Positions 10,087-18,841 of a DNA stretch of 41,916 nucleotides are shown in pieces. This DNA is from Occultella glacieicola (GTDB lineage Bacteria > Actinomycetota > Actinomycetes > Actinomycetales > Beutenbergiaceae). The notes beneath the pieces were generated by a model. The model saw only the letters and a list, made by a program, of their open reading frames with translations, made no database searches and was not told the DNA's origin. The stretch is from positions 1-41,916 of the forward strand of contig NZ_SMNA01000019.1 of the NCBI RefSeq assembly GCF_004353825.1, given 5' to 3'. The position numbers and the translations under genes are program-made. Position 1 is the stretch's first letter, and each line of letters begins with the position of its first letter.

Positions 10087-10494
10087 GTGTTCGACGGTCG
10101 TGAACCGATCTACATCCAGATCGCGGATCAGATCCGCGGCGACATCCTCGCGGGCAACCTCGCGGAGGGGGAGCAGGTGATGTCCACGACCCAGTACGCG
10201 ACGACGTTCCGGATCAACCCGGCCACCGCGGCCAAGGCCTTCGCCCAGCTCGTGGACGAGGGCGTTCTCTACAAGCAACGAGGAGTCGGCATGTTCGTCG
10301 CCGAAGGGGCACCCGCCCGGCTGCGGTCCGATCGGCGGGAGACGTTCCTGGCCGAGCGGCTCGAGCCGGTCCTCGCCGAGGCCCGCGTCCTGGGCATCGG
10401 CTCGGCGGACCTGATCCGCTGGATCGAGCGCGCGGGCGACGACCCCGAACAGACCACCACCGAAGACACGACCACCGAAGGAGAACAGCGATGA
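10087..10494 (+). CDS. GntR-family regulator, YtrA type
   Basis: A 135-residue repressor. The winged helix-turn-helix occupies about residues 8-75 (EPIYIQIADQIRGDILAGNL, then INPATAAKAFAQLVDEGVLYKQRGVGMFV). There is only a short helical C-terminal part and no large effector-binding domain, which defines the YtrA subgroup that usually controls ABC transporter operons. The GTG start has a perfect GGAGG ribosome binding site (10077-10081) at 5 bases. The stop overlaps the next ATG (ATGA). It probably binds the palindrome at 10046-10069 and is released by the inducing stress, often a cell-wall-active compound in characterised YtrA systems; the inducer here is unknown. Confidence 0.93.
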   Translation: MFDGREPIYIQIADQIRGDILAGNLAEGEQVMSTTQYATTFRINPATAAKAFAQLVDEGVLYKQRGVGMFVAEGAPARLRSDRRETFLAERLEPVLAEARVLGIGSADLIRWIERAGDDPEQTTTEDTTTEGEQR

Positions 10495-11369
10495 GCGGCT
10501 ACGCCGTCTCCGTCCGCGACCTGACCGTACGGTACGGCCGGACCACCGCCGTCGACCGGGTGTCGTTCGACCTCGAGGCCGACGGCATCTACGGCCTGCT
10601 GGGCCGCAACGGGTCGGGTAAGACCAGCACCCTCTCGGTGCTCGCCTCGTTGCGTCGCGCCACTGCGGGCACCGTGCTCGTCGACGGTGCGGACCCGTTC
10701 GAGAACGAAGCGCTGATGGCTGGGATCGCTCTGATCCGGGAGAGCGGCGACGTCCTGGCGAACGCGAAGATCTCCGTGAACTTCGACTACTTCCGCCGCG
10801 TCCGGCCCGCCTGGGACCCGGACTTCGCGGAGGAACTCGTCGACGTCTTCGGGCTCAACCGGAAGAAGCCGATCAGTACGTTCTCGCGCGGGCAGAAGTC
10901 CGCGTTCGGTGCCGTGATCGGCCTCGCGAGCCGCGCGCCGTTGACCATGTTCGACGAGGTCTACCTCGGGATGGACGCCCCGTCGCGGTACCGGTTCTAC
11001 GACCTGCTCCTGGCCGACTACGCCGAGCACCCGCGCACGATCATCCTCTCCAGCCATCTGATCAGCGAGATCGAGCGGCTGTTCTCGGGGGTCGTCGTCA
11101 TCGACGAGGGCCGGCTGCTGCTGAGCGAGGACGTGGACGAGTTCCGCACCCGCGGCGCCACGTTCACCGGACCGGTGGCCGCGGTCGACGCGGTGACCGC
11201 CGGCCTGCGGGTGGTGGCGAGCCGGTCCCTCGGCCCCACCAAGGAGGTCACCGTGTACGGCGACCTCGACGAGACGACGCTGGCCGGTGCCCGGTCCGCC
11301 GACATCGCGATCGGCGGCGTCAGCGTCCAGGACCTGTTCGTGCACCTGACCGAGAAGGAGTCCCGATGA
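10491..11369 (+). CDS. ABC transporter ATP-binding protein (first of two)
   Basis: A 292-residue ATPase. Walker A is GLLGRNGSGKTST; the signature is STFSRGQKSAF, where the usual LSGGQ is changed to FSRGQ; Walker B is PLTMFDEVYLGMD; the switch His is in ILSSHLISEIERL. The region after the nucleotide-binding domain (about 215-292) is a small C-terminal domain as in drug/lantibiotic exporters of the BcrA/CcmA class. It overlaps gntR and the following permease gene by 4 bases each and probably pairs with that permease. The direction is probably export, judged from family and the absence of a substrate-binding protein. Confidence 0.92.
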   Translation: MSGYAVSVRDLTVRYGRTTAVDRVSFDLEADGIYGLLGRNGSGKTSTLSVLASLRRATAGTVLVDGADPFENEALMAGIALIRESGDVLANAKISVNFDYFRRVRPAWDPDFAEELVDVFGLNRKKPISTFSRGQKSAFGAVIGLASRAPLTMFDEVYLGMDAPSRYRFYDLLLADYAEHPRTIILSSHLISEIERLFSGVVVIDEGRLLLSEDVDEFRTRGATFTGPVAAVDAVTAGLRVVASRSLGPTKEVTVYGDLDETTLAGARSADIAIGGVSVQDLFVHLTEKESR

Positions 11370-12040
11370 CCACCGACGCTCCCCAGTGGGTCCGCGTGAC
11401 CCTCCGGATGACGAGGTCCGCGCTCATGTCGCTGGCCTGGTTCTGGGCCATCTGCCTGATCGCCGCCACCGTGGTCACGATCGTCCTGGCGTGGCGGCTC
11501 GGCGAACCGCCGTTCTCGATCATGTCCACGGTCCGCTACGGCGGGATCTGGTACCCCTTCAGCGTCGGGCTCATCCTGGTGACCGCCACCATCAACGTGC
11601 ACGTCGCGGCCGGCCAGACCCGCCGGTCGTTCGTCATCGGGTCACTGCTCAGCGGCGCCCTCGCCGGCCTGCTGAGCGGGGTCATCATGACGGTGCTGCT
11701 GCCTCTCGAGGCCGAGGTCTACCTCGCCCAGGGCTGGCCGCACCTGACCACGTCCGCCGCTGCGATCCCCGAACCCTGGGGCACCTCCCTGCTCCTGCAC
11801 TGCGCCATCTTCGTGACCGGGTCGGTGTCCGGGGTGCTCGTCGGCCTCACCTACTACCGCTGGTCGGCCTGGGCCACCCTGGCCCTGCCCCTGACCGTCC
11901 TGGCGCCCGTGATCGCCTCCGGTATGGACGGCCGGTCCCTCACGATCGCCGCCATCTGGGCGGCCTCCGCTGTCACCGCCGTGGCCGCGTACGTCCTTGC
12001 CCGCACCATTCCGATCCGCAAACCCCTGGAGATGTCATGA
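11366..12040 (+). CDS. Membrane protein, probable ABC permease subunit
   Basis: A 224-residue integral membrane protein with about six hydrophobic segments (around residues 20-42, 60-78, 88-112, 138-162, 168-186, 192-214). It has no motif of its own that I recognise. The permease role is inferred from its place directly after an ATPase gene, with ATGA overlaps on both sides, and from similar YtrA-type operons where such proteins form the membrane part. The sequence around AGQTRRSFVIGSLLSG, a charged loop between helices, could be the contact to the ATPase. Confidence 0.75.
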   Translation: MTTDAPQWVRVTLRMTRSALMSLAWFWAICLIAATVVTIVLAWRLGEPPFSIMSTVRYGGIWYPFSVGLILVTATINVHVAAGQTRRSFVIGSLLSGALAGLLSGVIMTVLLPLEAEVYLAQGWPHLTTSAAAIPEPWGTSLLLHCAIFVTGSVSGVLVGLTYYRWSAWATLALPLTVLAPVIASGMDGRSLTIAAIWAASAVTAVAAYVLARTIPIRKPLEMS

Positions 12041-12966
12041 CCACTGTCGTGCAGGTCGAGAACCTGCGTAAGTCCTACGGAGCCAAGGTCGCCGTCGCAG
12101 ACGTCAGCTTCGCCGTCGAACGCGGAGAGATCTTCGGGATCCTCGGCCGCAACGGCGCCGGCAAGACCACCTCGGTCGAGACCCTGGCCGGTCTGCGCCG
12201 GGCCGACGGCGGATCGGTCAGGGTGCTCGGCGTCGACCCCCGGAAGGACCCACAGGCGATCAGGACCGTCGTCGGCGTGCAGTTGCAGGAGGCCCGCCTG
12301 CCGGCCCGGATCACCGTGATCGAGGCACTCCACCTGTTCGCCTCGTTCTACCCGGACCCCGCGGACCCGGAGGAACTGCTCGGCATGCTCGGGCTCACCG
12401 AGCACCGCGGCAAGCAGTTCGCCAAGCTGTCCGGCGGACTCAAGCAGCGGCTGTCGATCGCCCTGGCGCTGGTCGGCAATCCCCAGGTCGCGATCCTGGA
12501 CGAACTGACCACCGGCCTGGACCCCCAGGCTCGACGAGAGGTCTGGGACCTGGTGGAACGGGTCCGCGACTCCGGCGTCACGATCATCCTGGTCACTCAC
12601 TTCATGGACGAGGCCGAGCGGCTCTGCGACCGCCTCGTCGTGATCGACGAGGGCCGCGTCGTGGCCGCCGGGTCGCCCGCGGAGCTGATCCGCGGCGGCA
12701 ACGACGAGCGCACCTTCCGGATGCGCCTACCCGACGGCGCGGCGGACCAGTTCGACCTGATCGGCTCGCTCGCCGACGTGCACACCGTGATCGCCGTCGA
12801 AGACGAGGTGGAGGTGACCGGCAGCACCCACGTGCTGCCCGCCGTCATCCTCGCCCTCGCCGAGTCCGGGATCGTCCCGGACGAGATCCGCACCATGACC
12901 AGAACGCTCGAGGACGTCTTCGTGGACGTGACCGGGCACGCACCGGAAGAGGAGTTGGCAGCATGA
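12037..12966 (+). CDS. ABC transporter ATP-binding protein (second)
   Basis: A 309-residue ATPase of the DrrA/CcmA multidrug type. Walker A ILGRNGAGKTTSVE, Q-loop VGVQLQEARLPAR, signature FAKLSGGLKQRLSIALAL, Walker B VAILDELTTGLDPQARRE and switch His LVTHFMDEAERLCD are all intact. A C-terminal domain (about 220-309) ends in TRTLEDVFVDVTG, the usual DrrA ending. The ATG at 12037 overlaps the stop of the preceding permease (ATGA). It is far more canonical than the first ATPase in the operon and pairs naturally with the ABC-2 permease that follows. Confidence 0.95.
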   Translation: MTTVVQVENLRKSYGAKVAVADVSFAVERGEIFGILGRNGAGKTTSVETLAGLRRADGGSVRVLGVDPRKDPQAIRTVVGVQLQEARLPARITVIEALHLFASFYPDPADPEELLGMLGLTEHRGKQFAKLSGGLKQRLSIALALVGNPQVAILDELTTGLDPQARREVWDLVERVRDSGVTIILVTHFMDEAERLCDRLVVIDEGRVVAAGSPAELIRGGNDERTFRMRLPDGAADQFDLIGSLADVHTVIAVEDEVEVTGSTHVLPAVILALAESGIVPDEIRTMTRTLEDVFVDVTGHAPEEELAA

Positions 12967-13763
12967 GTGCCACGACCGCAGTACCCACGACCGCCGGGCG
13001 GCGCCCGATGCGCGGGCTGGGCGCCCTGACCGCCTCGGAAGCCAGGCTGTTCCTGCGGGATGTCGGCAGCGTGGTGTTCGCCGTGCTGTTCCCGGCGCTC
13101 CTCGTGGTCGGCGTCGGATACGCACTGCCGGGGATGCGCGACCCGATCGAGGGGATGGGGGCGCCCTGGGACGGCCATCTGGCCATCCAGCTGTACATCC
13201 CGATCGCCCTGTCCCTCGCGGTCGCCACGGTCGCATTGAGCACCCTGCCGACGCAGATCGTCACTGCCCGTGAGCTCGGGGTGCTTCGGCGGATCTCCAC
13301 CACACCGATGCGCCCGCAGGGCGTGCTGATCGCGCAGGTCGTTGTCAATCTCGGCGTGCTCGTGCTCGCCAGCCTGCTCGCCCTGGTCGCCGCGGCGCTC
13401 GCGTTCGGGCTCCCGGCACCCCAGTCCCCGGCGGTCGCGGCGCTCGCGTTCCTCGTCGGGGCGGCAGCGACCGCGGGTGTCGGACTCCTGATCGCGGCTC
13501 TCGTACGGAAGGCCTCCGCGGCCGGCGGCATCGGGATGATGGTCTATTTCCCGATGCTGTTCTTCGCGGGCATGTGGACGCCCGGGCCGTTGATGCCGGA
13601 CACGGTCGCCGCGATCGCCCAGTTCACGCCGCTCGGAGCGCTCAGCCAGGCGCTCACGGCCGCCTGGTTCACGGGCGAGTTCCCCGCCCTGCAGCTGGTG
13701 GTGATGGTCGCCTACATCGTGGTCCTGTACCCGCTGGCGGCGAAGCTGTTCCGCTGGCAGTGA
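12963..13763 (+). CDS. ABC-2 type transporter permease
   Basis: A 266-residue integral membrane protein of the ABC-2 (DrrB-like) family. A short cytoplasmic N-terminus is followed by a first hydrophobic helix (VVFAVLFPALLVVGVGYAL), an extracytoplasmic loop, and a membrane core with about five more helices. Landmarks are the conserved arginine/Thr region RELGVLRRISTTPMRP between helices 2 and 3 and the GMWTPGPLMPDTVAAIAQFTPLGALSQAL segment before the last helix, both characteristic of this family. It is the last gene of the GntR-ABC operon and overlaps the preceding ATPase by 4 bases. A strong hairpin follows at 13808. Substrate unknown; export of a toxic or cell-wall-active compound is the likeliest role by family. 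Confidence 0.93.
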   Translation: MSATTAVPTTAGRRPMRGLGALTASEARLFLRDVGSVVFAVLFPALLVVGVGYALPGMRDPIEGMGAPWDGHLAIQLYIPIALSLAVATVALSTLPTQIVTARELGVLRRISTTPMRPQGVLIAQVVVNLGVLVLASLLALVAAALAFGLPAPQSPAVAALAFLVGAAATAGVGLLIAALVRKASAAGGIGMMVYFPMLFFAGMWTPGPLMPDTVAAIAQFTPLGALSQALTAAWFTGEFPALQLVVMVAYIVVLYPLAAKLFRWQ

Positions 13764-13807
13764 GCCGGCGGAGGTGACCCGGCCACGGTGATCCGGGCTG
13801 CCGGACG

Positions 13808-13837
13808 CGCCCGGGGTGAGGCATCTCACCCCGGGCG
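13808..13837 (+). terminator. Terminator of the GntR-ABC operon
   Basis: Perfect 13-bp arms CGCCCGGGGTGAG and CTCACCCCGGGCG enclose a GCAT loop, 45 bases after the last permease stop. No U-tract follows. It separates the accessory operon from rpsP. Confidence 0.75.
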
Positions 13838-13885
13838 TCGCCGGGTCGGCCCACGGCCGGGTGGAACGCACCCGTGCGGGTCTGG

Positions 13886-13933
13886 CAGAATGGCCCGCTG
13901 TACACCGCTGGTGTTCGGCCCTCTCACCGAACA
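13886..13933 (+). promoter_or_regulatory. rpsP promoter and leader hairpin
   Basis: CAGAAT (13886-13891) is a plausible -10 box about 130 bases before rpsP. In the resulting leader, TGTTCGG (13912-13918) and CCGAACA (13927-13933) form a perfect 7-bp stem with an 8-base loop. This could be a regulatory leader for the ribosomal protein gene, but no known motif is recognised. Confidence 0.4.
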
Positions 13934-14024
13934 GCCGGCGTGTCCCGAACCCGATCCGCAGCGCCGGCCCCACTGGTGCCCTCGAACGGGCTCACCCATA
14001 CATGAACCAGGAGTGACCACCACA

Positions 14025-14522
14025 GTGGCCGTCAAGATCCGTTTGAAGCGTCTCGGCAAGATCCGGGCGCCGTTCTACCGTGTTGTCGTGGCCGACTCGC
14101 GCACCAAGCGCGATGGCCGCGTGATCGAGGAGATCGGGAAGTACCACCCGACCGAGGAGCCCTCCCTGATCGAGATCGACCGCGAGCGGGTGCAGTACTG
14201 GCTCGGCGTCGGCGCGCAGCCGAGCGAGCAGGTCCTCGCCCTGCTCAAGGTCACCGGCGACTGGCAGACCTTCAAGGGTCTCCCGGGCGCCGAGGGGACC
14301 CTGAGGCTCAAGGAGGGGGCCGCCGAGGCCGCCGCTGCGATCAAGGCTGCCGAGGACGAGGCCGAGCTCCGCAAGGCCAAGGTGTCCGAGGCGAAGGCCG
14401 AGCAGGCCGCCGCCGATGCCAAGGCCGCCGAGGACGCGAAGGCAGCCGAGGAGGCCGAGGAGGCCGAGGCCACCGAGGCACCGGCCGAGGCGAGCGCCGA
14501 CACCTCCGAGGCGCAGGCCTGA
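14025..14522 (+). CDS. rpsP: 30S ribosomal protein S16
   Basis: A 165-residue S16, the small-subunit assembly protein. The conserved core is residues 1-82 ([53 protein letters not shown]). After it comes an ~80-residue tail made almost entirely of Ala, Glu and Lys that is absent from E. coli S16 and is common, in varied length, in high-GC actinobacteria. The GTG at 14025 is chosen because the conserved protein begins there and AGGAG (14009-14013) lies 11 bases upstream; longer upstream reading has no homologous sequence. The stop overlaps the khpA ATG by one base. Confidence 0.97.
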   Translation: MAVKIRLKRLGKIRAPFYRVVVADSRTKRDGRVIEEIGKYHPTEEPSLIEIDRERVQYWLGVGAQPSEQVLALLKVTGDWQTFKGLPGAEGTLRLKEGAAEAAAAIKAAEDEAELRKAKVSEAKAEQAAADAKAAEDAKAAEEAEEAEATEAPAEASADTSEAQA

Positions 14523-14761
14523 TGTTGGCCGATGCCCTCGAGCACCTCGTGCGCGGCATCGTCGACCACCCCGACGACGTCGAGGTCACCTCGCGCACGC
14601 TGCGCCGGGGGGATCTGCTCGAGGTCCGGGTGAACCCCAGCGACCTCGGCCGGGTGATCGGCCGCTCCGGTCGCACCGCCCGCGCGCTGCGGACCGTGAT
14701 CGGCGCCCTGTCCGCCTCCGGCGCCGTCCGGGTGGACGTGGTGGACGTCGACCGCCGCTGA
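14522..14761 (+). CDS. khpA: KH-domain RNA-binding protein KhpA
   Basis: A 79-residue single KH domain with the GxxG RNA-binding loop in LGRVIGRSGRTARALR. In Gram-positive bacteria KhpA (YlqC family) works with KhpB/Jag as a global RNA-binding factor linked to cell elongation and division. Gene position between rpsP and rimM is conserved across Firmicutes and Actinobacteria. The ATG overlaps the rpsP stop (TGATG), which suggests coupled translation. A two-part hairpin follows at 14780. Confidence 0.92.
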   Translation: MLADALEHLVRGIVDHPDDVEVTSRTLRRGDLLEVRVNPSDLGRVIGRSGRTARALRTVIGALSASGAVRVDVVDVDRR

Positions 14762-14779
14762 ACCACGAGTGCCATCGAG

Positions 14780-14815
14780 TCAGGCCCGCCCCGGCCACGC
14801 CGGGTGCGGGCCTGA
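14780..14815 (+). terminator. Terminator after rpsP-khpA
   Basis: Arms TCAGGCCCGC (14780-14789) and GCGGGCCTGA (14806-14815) are perfect complements; inside them CCCGGC and GCCGGG form a second 6-bp stem with a CAC loop, one bulged T between. Total 16 bp, no U-tract. It separates rpsP-khpA from the rimM promoter. Confidence 0.75.
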
Positions 14816-14889
14816 TCCGTCCGCGGGCCGGACCGGTACCGCGGGGCGGGACGGGGTGGCCCCGTTTCCCCGCCACCTCGCCGATAGGA

Positions 14890-14895
14890 CATGAT
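14890..14895 (+). promoter_or_regulatory. -10 box CATGAT, leaderless start of rimM
   Basis: CATGAT is followed by 6 bases and the GTG at 14902. TAGGAC just upstream (14885-14890) is an alternative. The position downstream of a terminator means rimM-trmD is a separate unit from rpsP. Confidence 0.45.
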
Positions 14896-14901
14896 CGACG
14901 C

Positions 14902-15438
14902 GTGAACGCTTCTGAGAGCCTGCTCCGGGTCGCGACCGTCGGGGGCGCCCACGGACTGCGCGGCGAGCTGCGCCTGGCCGTGCACACCGACGACCCCGAG
15001 AACCGCCTGGCCCGTGGCGCCGTACTGCAGACCGAACCCCCCGCCGTCGGACCCCTGACGATCGCCGCCGTGAGCCACCGGCAGAACCACTGGTACGTCC
15101 GCTTCGACGGCGTCGCCGACCGGACCGCGGCCGAGGGCCTGCGCGGCGTGGTGCTGCTCGCCGAACCCGTCGACGACGAGGAGGAGGACGCCTGGTACCC
15201 GCACGAGCTCGCCGGACTGCGCGCCGAGTCGCCCGACGGCGCCCACCTCGGTGCCGTCGAGGGGATCCGGCACCTGCCCGCGCAGGACGTGCTGGTCCTG
15301 CGCGAGGTCACCGGGGAGCGCACCCTCATCCCGTTCGTCCGCGCCATCGTGCCGACCGTCGACCTGCCGGGCGGACGGGTCGTCATCGACGCCCCGCCCG
15401 GCCTGCTCGCGGGCACCGAGCCGGAGGCCGGCCGGTGA
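14902..15438 (+). CDS. rimM: Ribosome maturation factor RimM
   Basis: A 178-residue 30S assembly factor that binds S19 and helps mature the 16S 3' domain. The N-terminal RimM domain begins [22 protein letters not shown]; the C-terminal PRC-barrel domain begins near residue 95 ([21 protein letters not shown]) and ends with [22 protein letters not shown]. The GTG at 14902 is chosen because the RimM core starts 7 residues later and a -10 box fits a leaderless start. The stop overlaps the trmD GTG (GTGA). Confidence 0.95.
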   Translation: MNASESLLRVATVGGAHGLRGELRLAVHTDDPENRLARGAVLQTEPPAVGPLTIAAVSHRQNHWYVRFDGVADRTAAEGLRGVVLLAEPVDDEEEDAWYPHELAGLRAESPDGAHLGAVEGIRHLPAQDVLVLREVTGERTLIPFVRAIVPTVDLPGGRVVIDAPPGLLAGTEPEAGR

Positions 15439-16691
15439 GCGGGCGCATCGACGTCCTGACGATCTTCCCGGGCTATCTGGCACCGCTGGAGCTCTCCCTG
15501 GTCGGTAAGGCCCGCCGTGACGGCCTCCTCGACATCGGCGTGCACGACCTGCGCGACTGGACCAGCGACCGCCATCGCACCGTCGACGACACCCCGTTCG
15601 GCGGTGGGGCCGGGATGGTGATGCGACCGGACGTGTGGGGTGACGCTCTCGACGGTGTGCTGGTCGCCGACAGCCCGTCCCGCACCCTGCTCGTGCCGAC
15701 CCCGGCAGGGGCCCGGATGACCCAGGCCCTCGCCGAGGAACTGGCGCTGCTGGTGTCCGCCGGCGGTCAGCTCGTGTTCGCCTGCGGGCGGTACGAGGGC
15801 ATCGACGCGCGCGTCACCGAGCACTACTCCGGGCGCGAGGACGTCACCGTCCGGGAGATCTCCCTCGGTGACTATGTGCTCAACGGCGGCGAGGTGGCTG
15901 CGCTCGTGGTCATCGAAGCCGTCGCGCGGCTGCTCCCGGGGGTGATCGGGAACCCGGAGTCCCTGGTCGAGGAGTCCCACGGTGCCGCAGGACTGCTCGA
16001 GTACCCCGTGTACACGAAGCCGCCGTCCTGGCGTGGGCTGGACGTGCCGGACGTGCTGCTCTCCGGCGATCACGGCCGAATCCGGTCCTGGCGTCGCGCC
16101 CGCGCCGTGGAACGGACGGCACTGCGCCGGCCCGACCTGATCACCGGTCAGGGTTCGCCGCAGATCCGGCTGGCCCGTCCCGTGGACGCCGAGGCGATCG
16201 CCGACGTTGCCGCTCGGACCTTCCCTCTCGCCTGCCCACCCCAGCTGCCGGCCGCGGACGTCCGCGCGTTCATCGACGAGCACCTGACCGCGGTCGACTT
16301 CCGCCGGTACCTGCGCGACCGCGATCGTGACGTCCACGTGGCCGAGGTCGCGGGCGCCGTCGTCGGCTACACGATGACCGTCCACGGCGAGCCGTCCGAC
16401 CCGGACGTCGCCGCCGCGGTCACGACCCGCCCGACGGCGGAACTGTCCAAGTGCTACGTGCTCCCCGAACATCACGGGGCCGGGGTGGCACGCGCCCTGG
16501 TGGCCGCGACCGCGGCCAGGGCGCTCGAGCGGGGTGCGGGGTCGCTCTGGCTCGGTGTGAACCAGCAGAACGAACGCGCCCAGCGGTTCTACCGCCGGTG
16601 CGAGTTCGCCCGGGCCGGCACCAAGACGTTCACGGTCGGGACGTTCCGCGCCGACGACTACGTGATGACGCGCACACTCGCGGTCACCTGA
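15435..16691 (+). CDS. trmD: TrmD tRNA methyltransferase fused to a GNAT acetyltransferase
   Basis: A 418-residue two-domain protein. Residues 1 to about 235 are a full TrmD, which makes m1G37 in tRNA from S-adenosylmethionine: [12 protein letters not shown] at the start, the knot motifs [13 protein letters not shown] and [29 protein letters not shown], and the usual ending [18 protein letters not shown]...RRPDLI. From about residue 243 a complete GNAT fold follows ([20 protein letters not shown]; acetyl-CoA loop [33 protein letters not shown]). TrmD alone is normally about 230-270 residues. The join is in frame with no stop or start signal between. It may be a real fusion or a lost stop codon. 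The acetylated substrate is unknown. Confidence 0.95.
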   Translation: MSGRIDVLTIFPGYLAPLELSLVGKARRDGLLDIGVHDLRDWTSDRHRTVDDTPFGGGAGMVMRPDVWGDALDGVLVADSPSRTLLVPTPAGARMTQALAEELALLVSAGGQLVFACGRYEGIDARVTEHYSGREDVTVREISLGDYVLNGGEVAALVVIEAVARLLPGVIGNPESLVEESHGAAGLLEYPVYTKPPSWRGLDVPDVLLSGDHGRIRSWRRARAVERTALRRPDLITGQGSPQIRLARPVDAEAIADVAARTFPLACPPQLPAADVRAFIDEHLTAVDFRRYLRDRDRDVHVAEVAGAVVGYTMTVHGEPSDPDVAAAVTTRPTAELSKCYVLPEHHGAGVARALVAATAARALERGAGSLWLGVNQQNERAQRFYRRCEFARAGTKTFTVGTFRADDYVMTRTLAVT

Positions 16692-16715
16692 TTTCCGCCT
16701 GCACCGGCGGTATGG

Positions 16716-16721
16716 CAAACT
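16716..16721 (+). promoter_or_regulatory. -10 box CAAACT of the rplS promoter
   Basis: CAAACT lies 30 bases after the trmD stop and would give a leader of about 140 bases before rplS. The leader contains CCACC and GGTGG segments (about 16790-16810) that can pair. No known leader family is recognised. Confidence 0.4.
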
Positions 16722-16867
16722 AGGTCAGTCGCGCGGGCCGCGACGCGCTCTGCCGCAGGGGAGTGCGACTCAAGCCGCCCAGCAGCGCGACCACCACTGA
16801 CCTCAGGTGGCTCCGGCCGCCCAGACCATCGCGCGTGACCTGTGCGCACGAGCGGGAAGGCATCACC

Positions 16868-17224
16868 ATGCAGACTCTGGACAGTGTCGACGCAGGCTCC
16901 CTGCGTTCGGACATCCCCTCGTTCCGCGCCGGCGACACGCTCAAGGTGCACGTCAAGGTCATCGAGGGCAGCCGCTCCCGTATCCAGGTGTTCCAGGGCG
17001 TCGTGATCGCCCGCTCCGGCGGTGGCGTGCGCGAGACCTTCAAGATCCGCAAGGTCAGCTTCGGTGTCGGCGTCGAGCGCACCTTCCCGCTGCACTCCCC
17101 GACGGTCGACCACATCGAGGTCGTCACCCGCGGTGATGTGCGCCGCGCGAAGCTGTACTACCTGCGCAAGCGCCACGGCAAGGCCGCCAAGATCAAGGAG
17201 CGTCGCGAGACCCCCGCGAGCTGA
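16868..17224 (+). CDS. rplS: 50S ribosomal protein L19
   Basis: A 118-residue L19, located at the subunit interface of the ribosome. The conserved sequence is complete: [60 protein letters not shown] and [20 protein letters not shown]. The ATG at 16868 has a GGGAAGG ribosome binding site (16854-16860) 7 bases upstream and gives the standard N-terminus; longer upstream frames are not homologous. It follows trmD in the conserved rpsP-rimM-trmD-rplS order and has its own promoter region. Confidence 0.98.
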   Translation: MQTLDSVDAGSLRSDIPSFRAGDTLKVHVKVIEGSRSRIQVFQGVVIARSGGGVRETFKIRKVSFGVGVERTFPLHSPTVDHIEVVTRGDVRRAKLYYLRKRHGKAAKIKERRETPAS

Positions 17225-17235
17225 ACGCAGTGACC

Positions 17236-17255
17236 AGCGGGCCCTCCGGCCCGCT
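17236..17255 (+). terminator. Hairpin between rplS and lepB
   Basis: Perfect 8-bp arms AGCGGGCC and GGCCCGCT with loop CTCC, followed by one more T, 12 bases after the rplS stop. It likely reduces read-through into lepB. Confidence 0.6.
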
Positions 17256-17276
17256 TGAGGAGGACGGGACGGCGCG

Positions 17277-18113
17277 GTGACGCAACGGCAAGACGGCCCA
17301 CAGGGCCTGCCCGAGGATCACCCCGCCGACCCCGAGACCGACACCCCCGAGACCGCCGAGGCGACGCCGTCGGCCGGTTCCGACGACGACCTCGGCGGCG
17401 CCGCGGGTGACGACGACACCGAGGATGAGGACGCCCGGGCGAAGCCGCGCCGCGGCGCGCTCCGGTCCTTCCTGCACGAGTGCGTCATCGTGCTGGTGGC
17501 GGCCCTCGCGCTGTCGCTGATCATCAAGACCTTCCTGGCGCAGGCCTTCTACATCCCGAGCATCTCGATGGAGGACACCCTCCTGGTGGGGGATCGGCTG
17601 GTCGTCAGCAAGCTCACCCCCGGCCCGTTCGAGCTCGAGCGCGGGGACATCGTCGTCTTCCTCGACCCGGGTGGCTGGCTGGACAACCCCGAGCCGGAGC
17701 CGCTGAACCCGGTCGAGCAGGTGCTCACCTGGATCGGCATCCTGCCCGAACACGCCGATGAGCACCTGATCAAGCGGATCATCGGGCTGCCCGGTGACCA
17801 CGTGGTCTGTTGCAACGAGGCCGGCCAGATCACCGTCAACGGCGCGGCCATCGACGAGCCGTACATCATCGACGGCGCCGTGCCCAGCACCGACCCGTTC
17901 GACACCGTGGTGCCCGACGGGCACCTGTGGGTCATGGGTGACAACCGGCCCCGCTCGGCCGATTCGCGGTACAACGCCGCGTCGGTTGGCGGAGGGTTCG
18001 TTCCGATACGTAACGTGGTGGGTACCGCCTTCGTCATCATCTGGCCATTGGATTCGATCACGTGGTTGAGCAACCCCGAGGAAACGTTCGCCGACGTCCC
18101 CGACCCGTCGTGA
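17277..18113 (+). CDS. lepB: Type I signal peptidase
   Basis: A 278-residue membrane serine protease that removes signal peptides from exported proteins. Residues 1-60 are an acidic, disordered cytoplasmic tail; one membrane helix follows (about 67-90, [17 protein letters not shown]). Box B with the catalytic Ser is [18 protein letters not shown], box D with the catalytic Lys is [12 protein letters not shown], and box E is [16 protein letters not shown] 25-residue insertion ([11 protein letters not shown] to the Lys box) is common in actinobacterial enzymes. The GTG start has GAGGAGG (17257-17263) somewhat far upstream (13 bases). The stop overlaps rnhB (GTGA). Confidence 0.96.
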   Translation: MTQRQDGPQGLPEDHPADPETDTPETAEATPSAGSDDDLGGAAGDDDTEDEDARAKPRRGALRSFLHECVIVLVAALALSLIIKTFLAQAFYIPSISMEDTLLVGDRLVVSKLTPGPFELERGDIVVFLDPGGWLDNPEPEPLNPVEQVLTWIGILPEHADEHLIKRIIGLPGDHVVCCNEAGQITVNGAAIDEPYIIDGAVPSTDPFDTVVPDGHLWVMGDNRPRSADSRYNAASVGGGFVPIRNVVGTAFVIIWPLDSITWLSNPEETFADVPDPS

Positions 18114-18841
18114 GCCGACCGCCCACCCGGCTGCTGGAGCGCGAGCTCCTGGCCGGTGGGCGCCGGTACGTGGCCGGCATGGACGAGGTCGGGCGCGGTG
18201 CACTCGCCGGGCCGGTGAGCGTGGGGGTCGTGGTCGTCGACGCGGACACCGGCCGCAGCCCCGCGGGCCTACGTGACTCCAAGCTGCTGCGTCCGGCGTT
18301 GCGGGAAGGGTTGTGCGCGCCGATCCGGCGCTGGAGCGTGGCGAGCGCCGTCGGTCACGCCGACCCGGTGGAGATCGACCGGATCGGCATCATCGCCGCG
18401 CTCCGGCTCGCCGGCACCAGGGCCCTCGCGGCGATCGCCGGTGACGGCATCGAGGTGGACGTGGTGATCCTCGACGGGAACCACGACTGGCTGACCGCCC
18501 CGGCCGACCTGTTCACCCCAGCGGCACCGACGCCGCCGGTGACGACCCGGATCAAGGCCGACCTCACCTGCTCGGTGGTCGCTGCCGCGAGCGTGCTCGC
18601 CAAGTGCGAACGCGACGCCATGATGCGCGAGCTGCACCTGGAGTTCCCCACCTACGCCTGGCATGACAACAAGGGGTACTCGGCGCCGGAGCACCTGGCC
18701 GCTCTCGGTTCGTGCGGTCCGAGCGTGCTGCACCGGCGGAGCTGGTCGCTGCCGGGCGTGGGCACCGAAGGCACCGCCGGTGCTGTGACCATGGACGCGG
18801 AGGCGCCCGTGGCCGCCGGAGGAGGCATGATGGACCAGTGA
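18110..18841 (+). CDS. rnhB: Ribonuclease HII
   Basis: A 243-residue enzyme that cuts the RNA strand of RNA-DNA hybrids and initiates removal of single ribonucleotides from DNA. Active-site acidic residues are visible: [14 protein letters not shown] (Asp and Glu), [15 protein letters not shown] (Asp) and [13 protein letters not shown] (Asp). The family ending [23 protein letters not shown] is followed by a non-conserved ~28-residue Ala/Gly-rich tail. The GTG at 18110 overlaps the lepB stop and begins just before the RNase HII domain; the longer upstream frame reads into lepB. The stop overlaps the DUF2469 start. Confidence 0.95.
   Translation: MSRPPTRLLERELLAGGRRYVAGMDEVGRGALAGPVSVGVVVVDADTGRSPAGLRDSKLLRPALREGLCAPIRRWSVASAVGHADPVEIDRIGIIAALRLAGTRALAAIAGDGIEVDVVILDGNHDWLTAPADLFTPAAPTPPVTTRIKADLTCSVVAAASVLAKCERDAMMRELHLEFPTYAWHDNKGYSAPEHLAALGSCGPSVLHRRSWSLPGVGTEGTAGAVTMDAEAPVAAGGGMMDQ

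Noticed and set aside
14586-16718. 710-codon reverse-strand open frame across rimM and trmD
   Set aside because: No recognisable domain, Arg/Gly/Pro-rich, and the plus strand carries two complete well-conserved genes.
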